Below, piece by piece: positions 1-8,039 of a stretch of 64,000 bases of DNA. The number at the start of each line of letters is the position of its first letter. The stretch's first letter is position 1. The DNA comes from Psychroserpens sp. SPM9 (lineage in GTDB: Bacteria > Bacteroidota > Bacteroidia > Flavobacteriales > Flavobacteriaceae): assembly GCF_025153525.1 (NCBI RefSeq), contig NZ_JANZNR010000006.1:124001-188000 (forward strand). The letters are read 5' to 3'. The position numbers were made by a program, and so were the translations under genes. The notes under the pieces are model-generated. The model worked only from the letters and a program-made list of their open reading frames with translations. It was not told the origin of the DNA and did no database searches.

Positions 1-1
1 A

Positions 2-622
2 GGCTTTATTGACTTACTTAAAGAGGATGGGATTTCTAGAGAAGAATTTTATGACCTTGTTCCTGAATTAAGTGAAAATGCCGATAATGCATCACAACTG
101 CTTTATAATTTACTGAACTGGTCTAAATCTCAAATGCAGAATTTAGAACCTAAGGCCGACTTGTTTAACATCCAAGACGTCTTTCAGAATAAAATAAGTC
201 TTGTTGAACAAAAAGTGGAGCAAAAACGTATTGTTCTTATCGACGAATCGCAAAGAGATTTTGTTTATGCTGATAAAAGTATGATTGAAATCGTGATACA
301 AAATTTAATTACAAACGCGGTCAAATTCACCCGAGTTGGTGATGTGATCACCGTTTCAAATACCGATCATAATGGTAATGCATTAATTTGTGTTGAAGAT
401 ACTGGTGTTGGGATTTCTAGAGAAAATGTTGATAAACTTTTCCAAAATGGCACCTTTACTACAAGAGGTACAAACAACGAAAAAGGAACAGGTTTAGGCC
501 TAACAATTTGTAAGGAATTAGTCGAACTTAATAACGGCAGAATCTGGGTAGAAAGCACACCAAATGTAGGCACAAAATTCTATGTAGAACTTCCTAAAAT
601 GAAACCAGCTACAACGGCTTAA
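2..622 (+). CDS. Sensor histidine kinase, C-terminal part
   Basis: The last 206 residues of a two-component sensor kinase; the frame is open from base 2, so the start lies before the window. The visible part begins at the end of a dimerisation helix (LLYNLLNWSKSQ). An HATPase_c domain follows, with an N-box (NLITNAVKFT, about residues 101-110 of the visible part), G1 box DTGVGI, and F/G2 boxes ending GTGLGL. This domain binds ATP and phosphorylates a histidine that is not visible here. No response regulator follows, so the partner is either upstream or unlinked. The sensor domain, and hence the stimulus, cannot be judged. Confidence 0.93.
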   Translation, partial: GFIDLLKEDGISREEFYDLVPELSENADNASQLLYNLLNWSKSQMQNLEPKADLFNIQDVFQNKISLVEQKVEQKRIVLIDESQRDFVYADKSMIEIVIQNLITNAVKFTRVGDVITVSNTDHNGNALICVEDTGVGISRENVDKLFQNGTFTTRGTNNEKGTGLGLTICKELVELNNGRIWVESTPNVGTKFYVELPKMKPATTA

Positions 623-678
623 TTTTCAAGAAATCTTATTTCATTATTTTTACTATCTTTCAAAAAAAGAGACTAATA

Positions 679-1311
679 ATGATTCGAAACTTTCTAACAC
701 TGCTTATTATCCTAACTTTAATTGGTTGTAAAAACGATAAGCAAACTCCTCAAGAGCCAATATCTCAAGATCACTCACATGAATTAGTTGCACTCATGCA
801 AGGCTCTTTTGATTCAGAAATACAATCGCAGGTTGACTCTACCTATTTCAATATCTCATTACATATGTATCCGATATGGAAAGACAAAGGAAATTTCTTA
901 TATGTGGAACAAGCTTTGAGTTCTAAGCAAGAGCAACCCTACCGACAGCGTATTTACGAAATCACCCGATTAAATGACAGCATGTATAACTCGGCAGCAT
1001 ATACTATTGAAAATGATTCGCTTTGGATTGGTAAGTGGAAAACACCAGAAGCTTTTCAAGAACTTACTTTAGATCAGATTTCTAAAAAAGAAGGTTGTGA
1101 AGTCTTACTCAAGCGACTCGACGCAGATTATTTTAAAGGCGAAACAGGGGAAAAAACTTGTGAAAGCACACTCTATGGTGCTGCTTATGCGACAAGCGAA
1201 GTAGAGATTATGGAAGATAAAATCATTTCATGGGATCGTGGCTTTGACGCTAAGGGTGAACATGTTTGGGGCGCCGAAAAAGGTGGTTATATTTTCAATA
1301 AACTAGATTAA
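679..1311 (+). CDS. CpcT/CpeT-like lipoprotein
   Basis: A 210-residue predicted lipoprotein: a hydrophobic signal followed by a lipobox ending LIGC (Cys17). The mature part resembles the CpcT/CpeT chromophore lyase family. It starts with a short segment on loss or gain of material (LVALMQGSFDSEIQSQ), then has the family-like Y/R-rich core (QEQPYRQRIYEI) and a C-terminal block with SWDRGFDAKGEHVWG. In cyanobacteria this fold attaches bilins to phycobiliproteins. No phycobiliprotein is expected here, so the role is unknown; ligand binding in the periplasm is one possibility. It stands alone between a kinase and a minus-strand gene. Family assignment is from memory of sequence patterns and was not searched. 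Confidence 0.75.
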   Translation: MIRNFLTLLIILTLIGCKNDKQTPQEPISQDHSHELVALMQGSFDSEIQSQVDSTYFNISLHMYPIWKDKGNFLYVEQALSSKQEQPYRQRIYEITRLNDSMYNSAAYTIENDSLWIGKWKTPEAFQELTLDQISKKEGCEVLLKRLDADYFKGETGEKTCESTLYGAAYATSEVEIMEDKIISWDRGFDAKGEHVWGAEKGGYIFNKLD

Positions 1312-1360
1312 AATTACAAAGCAAAAACAGACTGTTTAGAATGCCTTCATTTAGTATTAA

Positions 1361-1448
1361 CGTCATGCTGAACTTGTTTCAGCATCACATTACTATTTGA
1401 CATTCCATAAATTGTTAAATGAGACTCTGAAACAAGTTCAGGGTGACG
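1361..1448. repeat. Imperfect inverted repeat, REP-like
   Basis: Two arms of about 22 bases, 1361-1382 and 1427-1448, are reverse complements except at two positions, with the core CTGAAACAAGTTCAG in the right arm. The spacer is about 44 bases. It lies in the 199-base gap between two converging genes. The form recalls dispersed palindromic units found in intergenic regions of many Flavobacteriaceae. As RNA it could fold into a long hairpin and act as a bidirectional 3' end, although no T-run follows directly. Confidence 0.75.
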
Positions 1449-1510
1449 ATTTAATGATGTTGAATATGAATCTCTTCTGAAAAAATGCAAGCTAAAACTT
1501 AGTTAAGCGG

Positions 1511-2443
1511 CTAGTTTTTAGGTAAAAACACTTCAGCCATCATACAGCGAGCGCTTCCGCCTCCACAGGTTTCAATTGTTTCTAATGAACTGGATACTAT
1601 CGGACAAAAACTTTCGATTGTCGCAATTTGCTTTGGTGTTAGACTGTCATGAGCCGCTTTGCTCATCACCAGATAGCGCTGCCCATTATGACCTTGAACC
1701 TGAAGCATATTTCCTGCGAAATGATGCATCTGACTTTCGGTAATCTCAATTATGGTTTTACCATCAGATTTTAAATTTTTAATGACATGCTTCCGCTCTT
1801 TTTTATCATCAATACTATCCAAACAAATAACCGAAAACTCTTCAGCTAAACACATCATAACATTGGTATGGTAGATAGGCAAGCGTTTGCCGTCAACTGT
1901 TTGATTGGCAGTAAAAATTATAGGTGTATACTCAAAATCTTCACAAAATTCAATAAATAAATCTTCATCAGCTCTAGGCGATAAAGCGCAATAGGCTTTT
2001 GAGTTGACTCTGTCTAAAAGTAAACTTCCTGTGCCTTCTAAAAAAACTCCTTCTTCTTCAGCACTCGTATAATCAATAATGTTTTCTATTTTAAAGCCTT
2101 CACTTTCTAATCGAATAAACACCTCATCACGTCGTTCTCGTCGTCGGTTTTCAGCAAACATGGGATATAAACCAACATCGCCATTTTCATGAAAACTCAC
2201 CCAATTATTAGGAAATATAGAATCTGGTGTATCCATTAATTTATCGTCTTCCTCTACAATCACCTGAACTCCAACAGCACGCAACTTTTCTACAAAAGCA
2301 TCAAACTCAGCTTGTGCTTTAGCATTGATTTCAGCATTTTTTAAATTTAAATCTTCTTGAAAATAATTGTTGACTGCTGTTTGTTCGTTCATCCTAAAGT
2401 TTACAGGACGAATCATCAAAATAGTGTTTGTTGTCTGAGACAT
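1511..2443 (-). CDS. ctlX: Citrulline utilization hydrolase CtlX-type (guanidino-group modifying enzyme)
   Basis: A 310-residue cytosolic enzyme of the amidinotransferase / peptidylarginine-deiminase superfamily. The N-terminus ILMIRPVNFRMNEQTAVNNYFQ is typical of the CtlX branch. Likely catalytic residues are visible: acidic residues in the DTPDSIFPNNW block (71-81), His192 in YHTNVMM, and Cys300 in the terminal GGGSARCMMAEVF motif. Family members hydrolyse guanidino or ureido groups of arginine-like compounds; the substrate here is inferred only. The gene follows the 128-residue gene upstream by 48 bases and may share its transcript. A second enzyme of the superfamily lies at 13864-14778. 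Confidence 0.88.
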   Translation of the reverse strand: MSQTTNTILMIRPVNFRMNEQTAVNNYFQEDLNLKNAEINAKAQAEFDAFVEKLRAVGVQVIVEEDDKLMDTPDSIFPNNWVSFHENGDVGLYPMFAENRRRERRDEVFIRLESEGFKIENIIDYTSAEEEGVFLEGTGSLLLDRVNSKAYCALSPRADEDLFIEFCEDFEYTPIIFTANQTVDGKRLPIYHTNVMMCLAEEFSVICLDSIDDKKERKHVIKNLKSDGKTIIEITESQMHHFAGNMLQVQGHNGQRYLVMSKAAHDSLTPKQIATIESFCPIVSSSLETIETCGGGSARCMMAEVFLPKN

Positions 2444-2491
2444 TTTTTAAAATTAAAGTGCCGTAAAATTAATTAATTTTCATCTAGAAAA

Positions 2492-2878
2492 CTACATTGC
2501 GCTTTTATTATTTTGATTGAATTTTAACCAGTCTAAAGCCTCTTCACGTTCTCTAAAAATTTTAATGTTCCAGTTGTTGCCCTTATTTAAATCGATAAGA
2601 ACTTTTGTTCCCATTTCGGCACTAAAATTATACAAAACAACGGCCATACAGTTGATTTCTTTTAAATTGGCAATTTTAACTTGAGCGTCAAAAGTATAGG
2701 AATAAGCGTGTTCTTTATTGATTAATAAAGAGAATGGTGCCACGAGATTAGACAATAAAAAATCATGATAAACTTCCACCATTTCAGCGTCCATAATCAC
2801 ATCGTCATTGATGACAACTTCGGCTATACTTTTATGAAGAAGGGTAATCTTCGCAAAGGGTAATATAAAAACTTTCAT
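2492..2878 (-). CDS. Hypothetical protein, possibly STAS-like
   Basis: A 128-residue soluble protein with no signal peptide. Its pattern of alternating strands and helices (about 15-25 VVINDDVIMDAEMVE, about 50-60 PFSLLINKEHAYSY, ending REREEALDWL) resembles the small STAS/SpoIIAA-like proteins common in Flavobacteriaceae, whose function is not known. This is a weak, shape-based resemblance. It is the first gene of a probable two-gene unit with ctlX. A -7 element TAATTTTG lies at 2903-2910, 25 bases before the start codon. Confidence 0.7.
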   Translation of the reverse strand: MKVFILPFAKITLLHKSIAEVVINDDVIMDAEMVEVYHDFLLSNLVAPFSLLINKEHAYSYTFDAQVKIANLKEINCMAVVLYNFSAEMGTKVLIDLNKGNNWNIKIFREREEALDWLKFNQNNKSAM

Positions 2879-2902
2879 TAGCTATTAATTAAGAGGGATA
2901 TT

Positions 2903-2921
2903 CAAAATTAGATTAACTTTG
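2903..2921. promoter_or_regulatory. Divergent -7 elements
   Basis: Two matches to the Bacteroidota -7 consensus TAnnTTTG lie back to back: TAATTTTG on the minus strand (2903-2910), facing the 128-residue gene and ctlX, and TAACTTTG on the plus strand (2914-2921), facing the M14 peptidase. Neither has a clear -33 TTG at the usual 17-21 base distance, so only the -7 part is supported. Confidence 0.45.
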
Positions 2922-2994
2922 AAAAGTTCTAACTTGTCGTTCAGAAAGAAATAAACAACATATTAACAATTAACCCATCAATTAGCGTTCTGGT

Positions 2995-4728
2995 ATGAAA
3001 AAATTACTTTGCCTTTTTATCATTGTCTTCTCTTGTTCTTCAGAAAAAAACTCAACAGACAATGATTTGATTACAACGTTTGAAACATCAAATGGAACAG
3101 AAACAGCTACTTATGATGAAGTTATTACATTTTACAGACAACTGGCTTATGAATATGATGCTATAGAACTGAAATCTGTTCGGGGTACCGATTCAGGAAA
3201 ACCACTCCATATGGTGACCCTTAATCCTGATGAAAATTTTGATTTTACAGAAATAAAAGAAAATAAACGTGTGCTCTTAATCAATAATGGTATACATCCG
3301 GGAGAATCTGATGGTATTGATGCTACCATGCTGTTATTTAGAGATATCGTTCAAGGAAAAATTGAGATGCCCAAATCTACCGTTTTAGTCACAATCCCTA
3401 TTTATAATGTTGGTGGAAGTTTAAACCGAAATTCGACAACAAGAACCAATCAAAACGGACCAGTTTCGTACGGATTTAGAGGTAATGCACGTAATTTTGA
3501 TCTGAACAGAGACTTCATTAAAGCCGACACTAAAAATGCGCAGTCCTTTGCGTTAATTTTTAATGAGATTCGGCCAGATGTTTTTATAGACAACCACGTA
3601 AGTAATGGTGCCGACTATCAATATACATTGACTCATTTATTCACGCAACACAATAAGTTAGGAGGAAGTCTAGGCGCTTTTTTACATGACAAAATGATGC
3701 CTCAATTAGAACAGAAACTTTTGGAAAAAGATTGGGACATTACACCTTATGTAAATGTATTTAACAGAACTCCAGAACAAGGCTTCGCACAGTTTATGGA
3801 TTCGCCACGCTACTCTACGGGATACACAACATTGTGGAATACCTTAGGAATGATGGTAGAAACTCACATGCTAAAACCTTACAAACAACGGGTTGAAGGA
3901 ACTTATGAGCTCATGAAAAGTATGATTGAAATTACAGAATCTGAAGGTGAAGAAATTACAAAACTGAGAAGAAATGCTTTATCTGAATTGAAAGCAAAAA
4001 AAACCTATCCGCTGCAATGGACCGTTGATACCACCAAAACATCAACCCTACAATTTAAAGGTTACGAAGGCCAAATGATTCCCAGCGAATTTACTGGAGC
4101 ACAACGTTTAAAATATGATAGAACCAAACCCTTTACGAAAGAAGTCATCTATAAAAATTACATGACCCCAACTTTAGAGGTTACGATTCCTAAATCTTAT
4201 GTGATTCCGCAAGCCTGGTGGGATGTCATTTACAGATTATCATTAAACGATATTGTGATGCATAAACTTGAAAAAGACACCACCTTGACAGTCACTTCTT
4301 ATAAGATTAAAAGTTACGACACCAGAAAACAGGCTTATGAAGGACATTATCCGCATTACAATATTGAAGTGGAAACTCATGTGGAGAAAGTCAAATTTTT
4401 TAAAGGCGACTGTATTATCAACACCAATCAACGCGGCTGCCGATACTTGCTTGAAACCCTAGAACCACAGGCAACAGATTCATTTTTTAGCTGGAATTTC
4501 TTTGATACCATTCTGCAACAAAAGGAAGGATTTTCACCTTATGTATGGGAAGATAAAGCTCAAGAATTGCTCGTTAAAAATCCGAAATTAAAAATAGACT
4601 TTAATCTTAAAAAGACCTACGATGAAGCGTTTGCAAATAACTGGTATGCGCAATTAGATTGGATTCATAAACAAAGTGCTAACTACGAAAAAGCGCATTT
4701 ACAATATCCTATTTACCGAATAGAATAA
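2995..4728 (+). CDS. M14-family zinc carboxypeptidase, lipoprotein
   Basis: A 577-residue secreted metallopeptidase. The signal peptide ends in a lipobox with Cys14 (VFSC), so it should be lipid-anchored in the envelope. The M14 zinc site is visible: HPGE (His101, Glu104) and His201 in FIDNHVSNG. A candidate catalytic glutamate lies in MMVETHM. The long C-terminal part is typical of the Bacteroidota M14 branch and holds no motif I recognise. M14 enzymes remove C-terminal residues from peptides or act on peptidoglycan stems; the substrate is not shown here. It is transcribed alone, divergently from the gene at 2492-2878. Confidence 0.9.
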   Translation: MKKLLCLFIIVFSCSSEKNSTDNDLITTFETSNGTETATYDEVITFYRQLAYEYDAIELKSVRGTDSGKPLHMVTLNPDENFDFTEIKENKRVLLINNGIHPGESDGIDATMLLFRDIVQGKIEMPKSTVLVTIPIYNVGGSLNRNSTTRTNQNGPVSYGFRGNARNFDLNRDFIKADTKNAQSFALIFNEIRPDVFIDNHVSNGADYQYTLTHLFTQHNKLGGSLGAFLHDKMMPQLEQKLLEKDWDITPYVNVFNRTPEQGFAQFMDSPRYSTGYTTLWNTLGMMVETHMLKPYKQRVEGTYELMKSMIEITESEGEEITKLRRNALSELKAKKTYPLQWTVDTTKTSTLQFKGYEGQMIPSEFTGAQRLKYDRTKPFTKEVIYKNYMTPTLEVTIPKSYVIPQAWWDVIYRLSLNDIVMHKLEKDTTLTVTSYKIKSYDTRKQAYEGHYPHYNIEVETHVEKVKFFKGDCIINTNQRGCRYLLETLEPQATDSFFSWNFFDTILQQKEGFSPYVWEDKAQELLVKNPKLKIDFNLKKTYDEAFANNWYAQLDWIHKQSANYEKAHLQYPIYRIE

Positions 4729-4765
4729 AACAAACCTAAGGTCAAAAGTGACTTGTCAAGCTTAT

Positions 4766-4978
4766 TTACTTTAAGAGCTTCTTGAGATACATCTTGATCG
4801 TATTTCCTGAAGAGGAATGATAATAAACCGTATTGGTACTTCTGTTGACAAGTTGAAAAGAATACTCAGTATTACCCGAAAAGCTTTTAGAACTTTGAAT
4901 AAAAACCATGCATTTATAATCCTCAATAGCGTATTTATCTGGACCTAAACCAGAAGGGACTTCAGAAACATCAGCCAC
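4766..4978 (-). CDS. Small hypothetical protein
   Basis: A possible 70-residue soluble protein with an acidic N-terminus (MADVSEVPSGLGPDKYAIED) and a basic tail (KMYLKKLLK). Composition is protein-like and no other gene uses this stretch, which lies between the M14 peptidase and the Nudix gene on the same strand as the latter. No motif recognised. It ends 37 bases from the converging M14 stop. The short length keeps confidence low. Confidence 0.5.
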   Translation of the reverse strand: MADVSEVPSGLGPDKYAIEDYKCMVFIQSSKSFSGNTEYSFQLVNRSTNTVYYHSSSGNTIKMYLKKLLK

Positions 4979-5027
4979 ATGAATAGGATAAATAATTTAC
5001 TCAAACAACTAATTTGTAACGTTTTAT

Positions 5028-5609
5028 CTAGACCAAAATCTTGATATTTGCATAGCTATTACTGAGTGCCTCCTGACTCTCTTTAGGAGATAACCACGCT
5101 ACTTTTGTAATTCCTTCATTTTCCTGCGGAAATAATTCACCTTCAAAAGTGGTGGTCATTTCAAACCAATAGGTCACTTTTATTTTGTGTCGACCATTGC
5201 GCTTAAAAATATGGTAAGTCGTATCTAGAGGCTTTGTAATCTCTAAACCAGCAACACCTGTCTCTTCTTCCACTTCTCTAATAGCAGTAGCCTCAATAGT
5301 TTCTTTGCCTTCAGTTTTTCCTTTTGGCAAATCCCACTTATTATTACGGAATATAAAGAGAACCTCTCCTTTAGTATTGTAAACTTTTCCGCCACCAGCA
5401 ACTACATTTGGTAAAAGCTTGAGAAATTTCTTTAATAATTTATCTTCTTTTTTTCCAATAAGTCTAACGGCTTCTAACGAGGTCGCATTCAAAAGTTTAA
5501 TAACCTTGCCAATATTAACTTCAGATAAGAGGAAATTTTTAAAACCATCTTCCTTTTCAACTTTGGTAGTCAAAATGATAGGTTTGTCATTTACAAAAAC
5601 GTGATACAT
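5028..5609 (-). CDS. Nudix hydrolase
   Basis: A 193-residue cytosolic protein with a complete Nudix box at residues 97-119 (G-x5-E-x7-REVEEETGV). This box binds Mg2+ and hydrolyses nucleoside-diphosphate-linked compounds. About 70 residues precede the Nudix domain, which starts near NVVAGGGKVYN; this N-terminal part has no motif I recognise. The Nudix family is too broad to name a substrate. The gene is divergent from pyrE with a 123-base gap. Confidence 0.93.
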   Translation of the reverse strand: MYHVFVNDKPIILTTKVEKEDGFKNFLLSEVNIGKVIKLLNATSLEAVRLIGKKEDKLLKKFLKLLPNVVAGGGKVYNTKGEVLFIFRNNKWDLPKGKTEGKETIEATAIREVEEETGVAGLEITKPLDTTYHIFKRNGRHKIKVTYWFEMTTTFEGELFPQENEGITKVAWLSPKESQEALSNSYANIKILV

Positions 5610-5720
5610 CTATAGTACAGTAGGTATTAGTAGCGTAAAAATATCATTTTTATGCAGATGACCACCATTTTTAAAATTAATTTTATTTTAAATTCTGAAA
5701 TTCTTTTTAGCAAAAAAGCG

Positions 5721-5728
5721 TAGTTTTG
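5721..5728 (+). promoter_or_regulatory. pyrE -7 element
   Basis: TAGTTTTG matches the TAnnTTTG consensus and ends four bases before the pyrE ATG at 5733. No TTG lies at -33. If used, transcription would start at or next to the start codon, giving a leaderless or near-leaderless mRNA. Confidence 0.5.
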
Positions 5729-5732
5729 CAAC

Positions 5733-6377
5733 ATGATTTTTGACAAAGAAACTGCTAAGCAAACCGCCGAAGTTTTACTGCAAATAAATGCAATAAAACT
5801 GCAACCCAATGCCCCTTTTACTTGGGCTTCAGGATGGAAATCACCAATTTATTGTGATAATAGAATTGTATTATCTTTTCCGCCAATTAGAAATTATATT
5901 CGTGAAACTATGGCCAAACACATCGCCTCGCACTACGGAAAAGTAGATGTTATTGCTGGTGTCGCTACTGGTGCTATAGGAATTGGTATGTTGGTGGCTG
6001 AATATCTCGGACTCCCATTTATTTATGTAAGACCCGAAGCAAAATCGCACGGACGACAAAATCAAATTGAAGGATTTGTACAATCTGGTCAAAATGTCGT
6101 TGTTGTTGAAGATCTTATTAGTACCGGAAAAAGTAGTCTTAATGCCGTCAAAGCACTTAAAGAAGCCAATATTAATGTTAAAGGAATGGTTGCCATTTTT
6201 TCTTACGGATTTGATATTGCTGCCAAAAATTTTGAAGCTGCCAATGTTGAACTTCACACCTTAAGCAACTATGAAAATCTTTTAGAACAGGCCATGGACA
6301 CCAACTATATAAATGCTAAAGAACAAGAAGTTTTGGCACGTTGGAATGCCAATCCTAGTGAATGGAACGCTATTTGA
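5733..6377 (+). CDS. pyrE: Orotate phosphoribosyltransferase
   Basis: A 214-residue enzyme of de novo UMP synthesis that joins orotate to PRPP to form orotidine 5'-phosphate. The PRPP-binding loop is clear at about residues 122-133 (VVVVEDLISTGKSS), with the substrate region WKSPIYCDNR near 35-43 and RPEAKSHGR near 100-108. Length is normal. The SRPBCC-fold gene follows after 31 bases and is probably co-transcribed, an arrangement that recurs in Flavobacteriaceae. Another pyrimidine-pathway gene, carA, lies at 18633-19736 but is not linked in an operon. Confidence 0.97.
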   Translation: MIFDKETAKQTAEVLLQINAIKLQPNAPFTWASGWKSPIYCDNRIVLSFPPIRNYIRETMAKHIASHYGKVDVIAGVATGAIGIGMLVAEYLGLPFIYVRPEAKSHGRQNQIEGFVQSGQNVVVVEDLISTGKSSLNAVKALKEANINVKGMVAIFSYGFDIAAKNFEAANVELHTLSNYENLLEQAMDTNYINAKEQEVLARWNANPSEWNAI

Positions 6378-6408
6378 TTGAAGCGTATTAAAATATAAAA
6401 CAACACCC

Positions 6409-6804
6409 ATGAAATTAGAATCACCAAAAACTACACTAAATAAATCAGCACAAGAAACTTTTGATTTTTTATCTGATGTCAAAAATTTCGAAAAATTAAT
6501 GCCAGATAACATCAGCAAATTTGAAGTTTTAGAAGACGATAAATTTTTATTTGCACTTAAAGGCATGCCTGAGATTGTATTAAAAAAGAAAGAAGCTGTT
6601 CCTCCAAGTAAGATTGTATTAGGTGCTGCCGGCGGAAAATTAGATTTTTCACTTACTGCAAATATTACCAGTATTGCTGAAGATAAAAGTGAAGTGGAAT
6701 TGGTTTTTGAAGGCGAATTCAATGCCATGATGGCAATGATGATTAAAGGACCTATCAGTAAATTTATTGAAACCCTTGCTGGTAATATGCCTGCACAGGT
6801 TTAA
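6409..6804 (+). CDS. SRPBCC-fold protein
   Basis: A 131-residue cytosolic protein of the START/SRPBCC type. It has the opening pattern for this fold, a short strand and then a helix-loop with FDFLSDVKNFEKLMPDN (about 18-34), followed by alternating strands and a long C-terminal helix ending FIETLAGNMPAQV. Members bind small hydrophobic ligands, but none can be named here. It is downstream of pyrE. Its stop codon overlaps the birA stop on the other strand within the four bases TTAA at 6801-6804. Confidence 0.82.
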   Translation: MKLESPKTTLNKSAQETFDFLSDVKNFEKLMPDNISKFEVLEDDKFLFALKGMPEIVLKKKEAVPPSKIVLGAAGGKLDFSLTANITSIAEDKSEVELVFEGEFNAMMAMMIKGPISKFIETLAGNMPAQV

Positions 6805-7532
6805 TATAATAGCCGTACTTCTTTTAAATCAAATTCTTTGATGACCGCATCTTCAACCAAAACCTGAAGATGTCCTGAGTTTGAAACCCCTTTTATAAAC
6901 CCCGAAAATAACACACCTTCAGCGTCTTCAAATGTTGAAGGTTTATTTTTTCTGAATAAATTGGCTTCATACAATTCCTTTATAGATGCAAATTGACCTC
7001 GCTTTAGCATCTCGGCATAATGTTTCAAATTCGTAATAACAACGTGTAAAATTTCGTCTAAATCATAGAGCCTTCCTGAGGCCTTAAGCATTGAAGTGGC
7101 ATTTGGTAAATTTTCAAAATGAGTCTGATTAATATTGAGCCCGAAACCAATTATCGTTGCCTGCAACCGATTATTTTTTATGACATTTTCTATCAAAACA
7201 CCCGAAATCTTCTTTTGGTCTGCCAAAATGTCGTTAGGCCATTTAACTTTTATCGCTTTAATTTGAGAGCCTTTCAAAGTCTTAGAAATAGCCAAAGAAA
7301 TTATCATACTTATATAAAAACTGTCCTCAATAGCTAAAAACGAAACATCTAAAAACACACTAGCCATAAGGTTTTTGGACTTTTCAGAATGCCAAACCGT
7401 TCCCATTTGACCGCGTCCATTAGTTTGAGATTCGGCAACAACAACTGTATAATCTTTAAGTGCTTCAGCGTTGCTCAACTGCCTTAAAAAAGTGTTGGTG
7501 GAGTCGATGGCACTAAGTTTGATTATACGCAT
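6801..7532 (-). CDS. birA: Biotin-[acetyl-CoA-carboxylase] ligase
   Basis: A 243-residue biotin protein ligase that activates biotin with ATP and attaches it to carrier proteins such as acetyl-CoA carboxylase. The adenylate-binding motif GRGQMGTVW is at 39-47 and the catalytic-lysine segment KWPND at 97-101. There is no N-terminal helix-turn-helix, so this is the monofunctional short form and should not act as the biotin-operon repressor. It is divergent from rsfS and convergent with the SRPBCC gene. Confidence 0.95.
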   Translation of the reverse strand: MRIIKLSAIDSTNTFLRQLSNAEALKDYTVVVAESQTNGRGQMGTVWHSEKSKNLMASVFLDVSFLAIEDSFYISMIISLAISKTLKGSQIKAIKVKWPNDILADQKKISGVLIENVIKNNRLQATIIGFGLNINQTHFENLPNATSMLKASGRLYDLDEILHVVITNLKHYAEMLKRGQFASIKELYEANLFRKNKPSTFEDAEGVLFSGFIKGVSNSGHLQVLVEDAVIKEFDLKEVRLLY

Positions 7533-7578
7533 AGTAATGTGTTAAAAAAAATTATAAATTTCTTATGATTAATAACCG

Positions 7579-7608
7579 TTTGTAAGACGCAAAAAAATAA
7601 TAACTTTG
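7579..7608 (+). promoter_or_regulatory. rsfS-ftsH promoter
   Basis: TTTG at 7579-7582, an 18-base spacer, then TAACTTTG at 7601-7608: a full match to the Bacteroidota housekeeping promoter. The rsfS ATG is at 7629, so the 5' leader would be about 14 bases. Confidence 0.8.
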
Positions 7609-7628
7609 CACAAAATTAAATCAATTTA

Positions 7629-8000
7629 ATGGCGAAAAAAAATACAAGTCCAGATCAACTAATAAGTACGATTATTGCTGGGATTGAAGATGTAAAAGGT
7701 AAAGAAATTACAATTTTAGATTTAAGAGAAATTGAAAATACAGTTTGTGATTACTTTGTAGTTTGTGAAGGAACATCAAACACGCAGGTAAATGCCATTG
7801 TAAATTCTATTCAGAAAAAAGTAAGTAAAGAACATAAAGACAATCCTTGGCATATTGAAGGAAACGACAATGCCGAATGGGTGTTAATGGATTATGTAAA
7901 TATAGTCGTGCATGTGTTTCAAAAACATATTAGAGAATATTACGATATTGAAAGTCTTTGGGGTGACGCAAAAACAACTGTAATAGAAACAAGTTATTAA
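7629..8000 (+). CDS. rsfS: Ribosome silencing factor
   Basis: A 123-residue RsfS/Iojap protein. It binds ribosomal protein L14 and blocks subunit joining when nutrients run low. Conserved features are CDYFVVCEG (about 38-46), the WHIEGNDNAEWVLMDY segment (about 76-91), VVHVF, and REYYDIESLWGDA near the end. It is co-transcribed with ftsH, which starts 39 bases after its stop. The pairing is common in Bacteroidota. Confidence 0.96.
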   Translation: MAKKNTSPDQLISTIIAGIEDVKGKEITILDLREIENTVCDYFVVCEGTSNTQVNAIVNSIQKKVSKEHKDNPWHIEGNDNAEWVLMDYVNIVVHVFQKHIREYYDIESLWGDAKTTVIETSY

Positions 8001-8039
8001 AACTAATAAATAAAAAAACCACAGTTGTGGTACCTATAG

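Noticed and set aside
5871-6257. A 128-codon minus-strand frame inside pyrE
   Set aside because: pyrE is clearly conserved over this stretch, so the reverse frame is a shadow.
6282-6728. A 148-codon minus-strand frame over the pyrE end and the SRPBCC gene
   Set aside because: It overlaps two well-supported genes and has a Ser/Asn-rich, motif-free composition.
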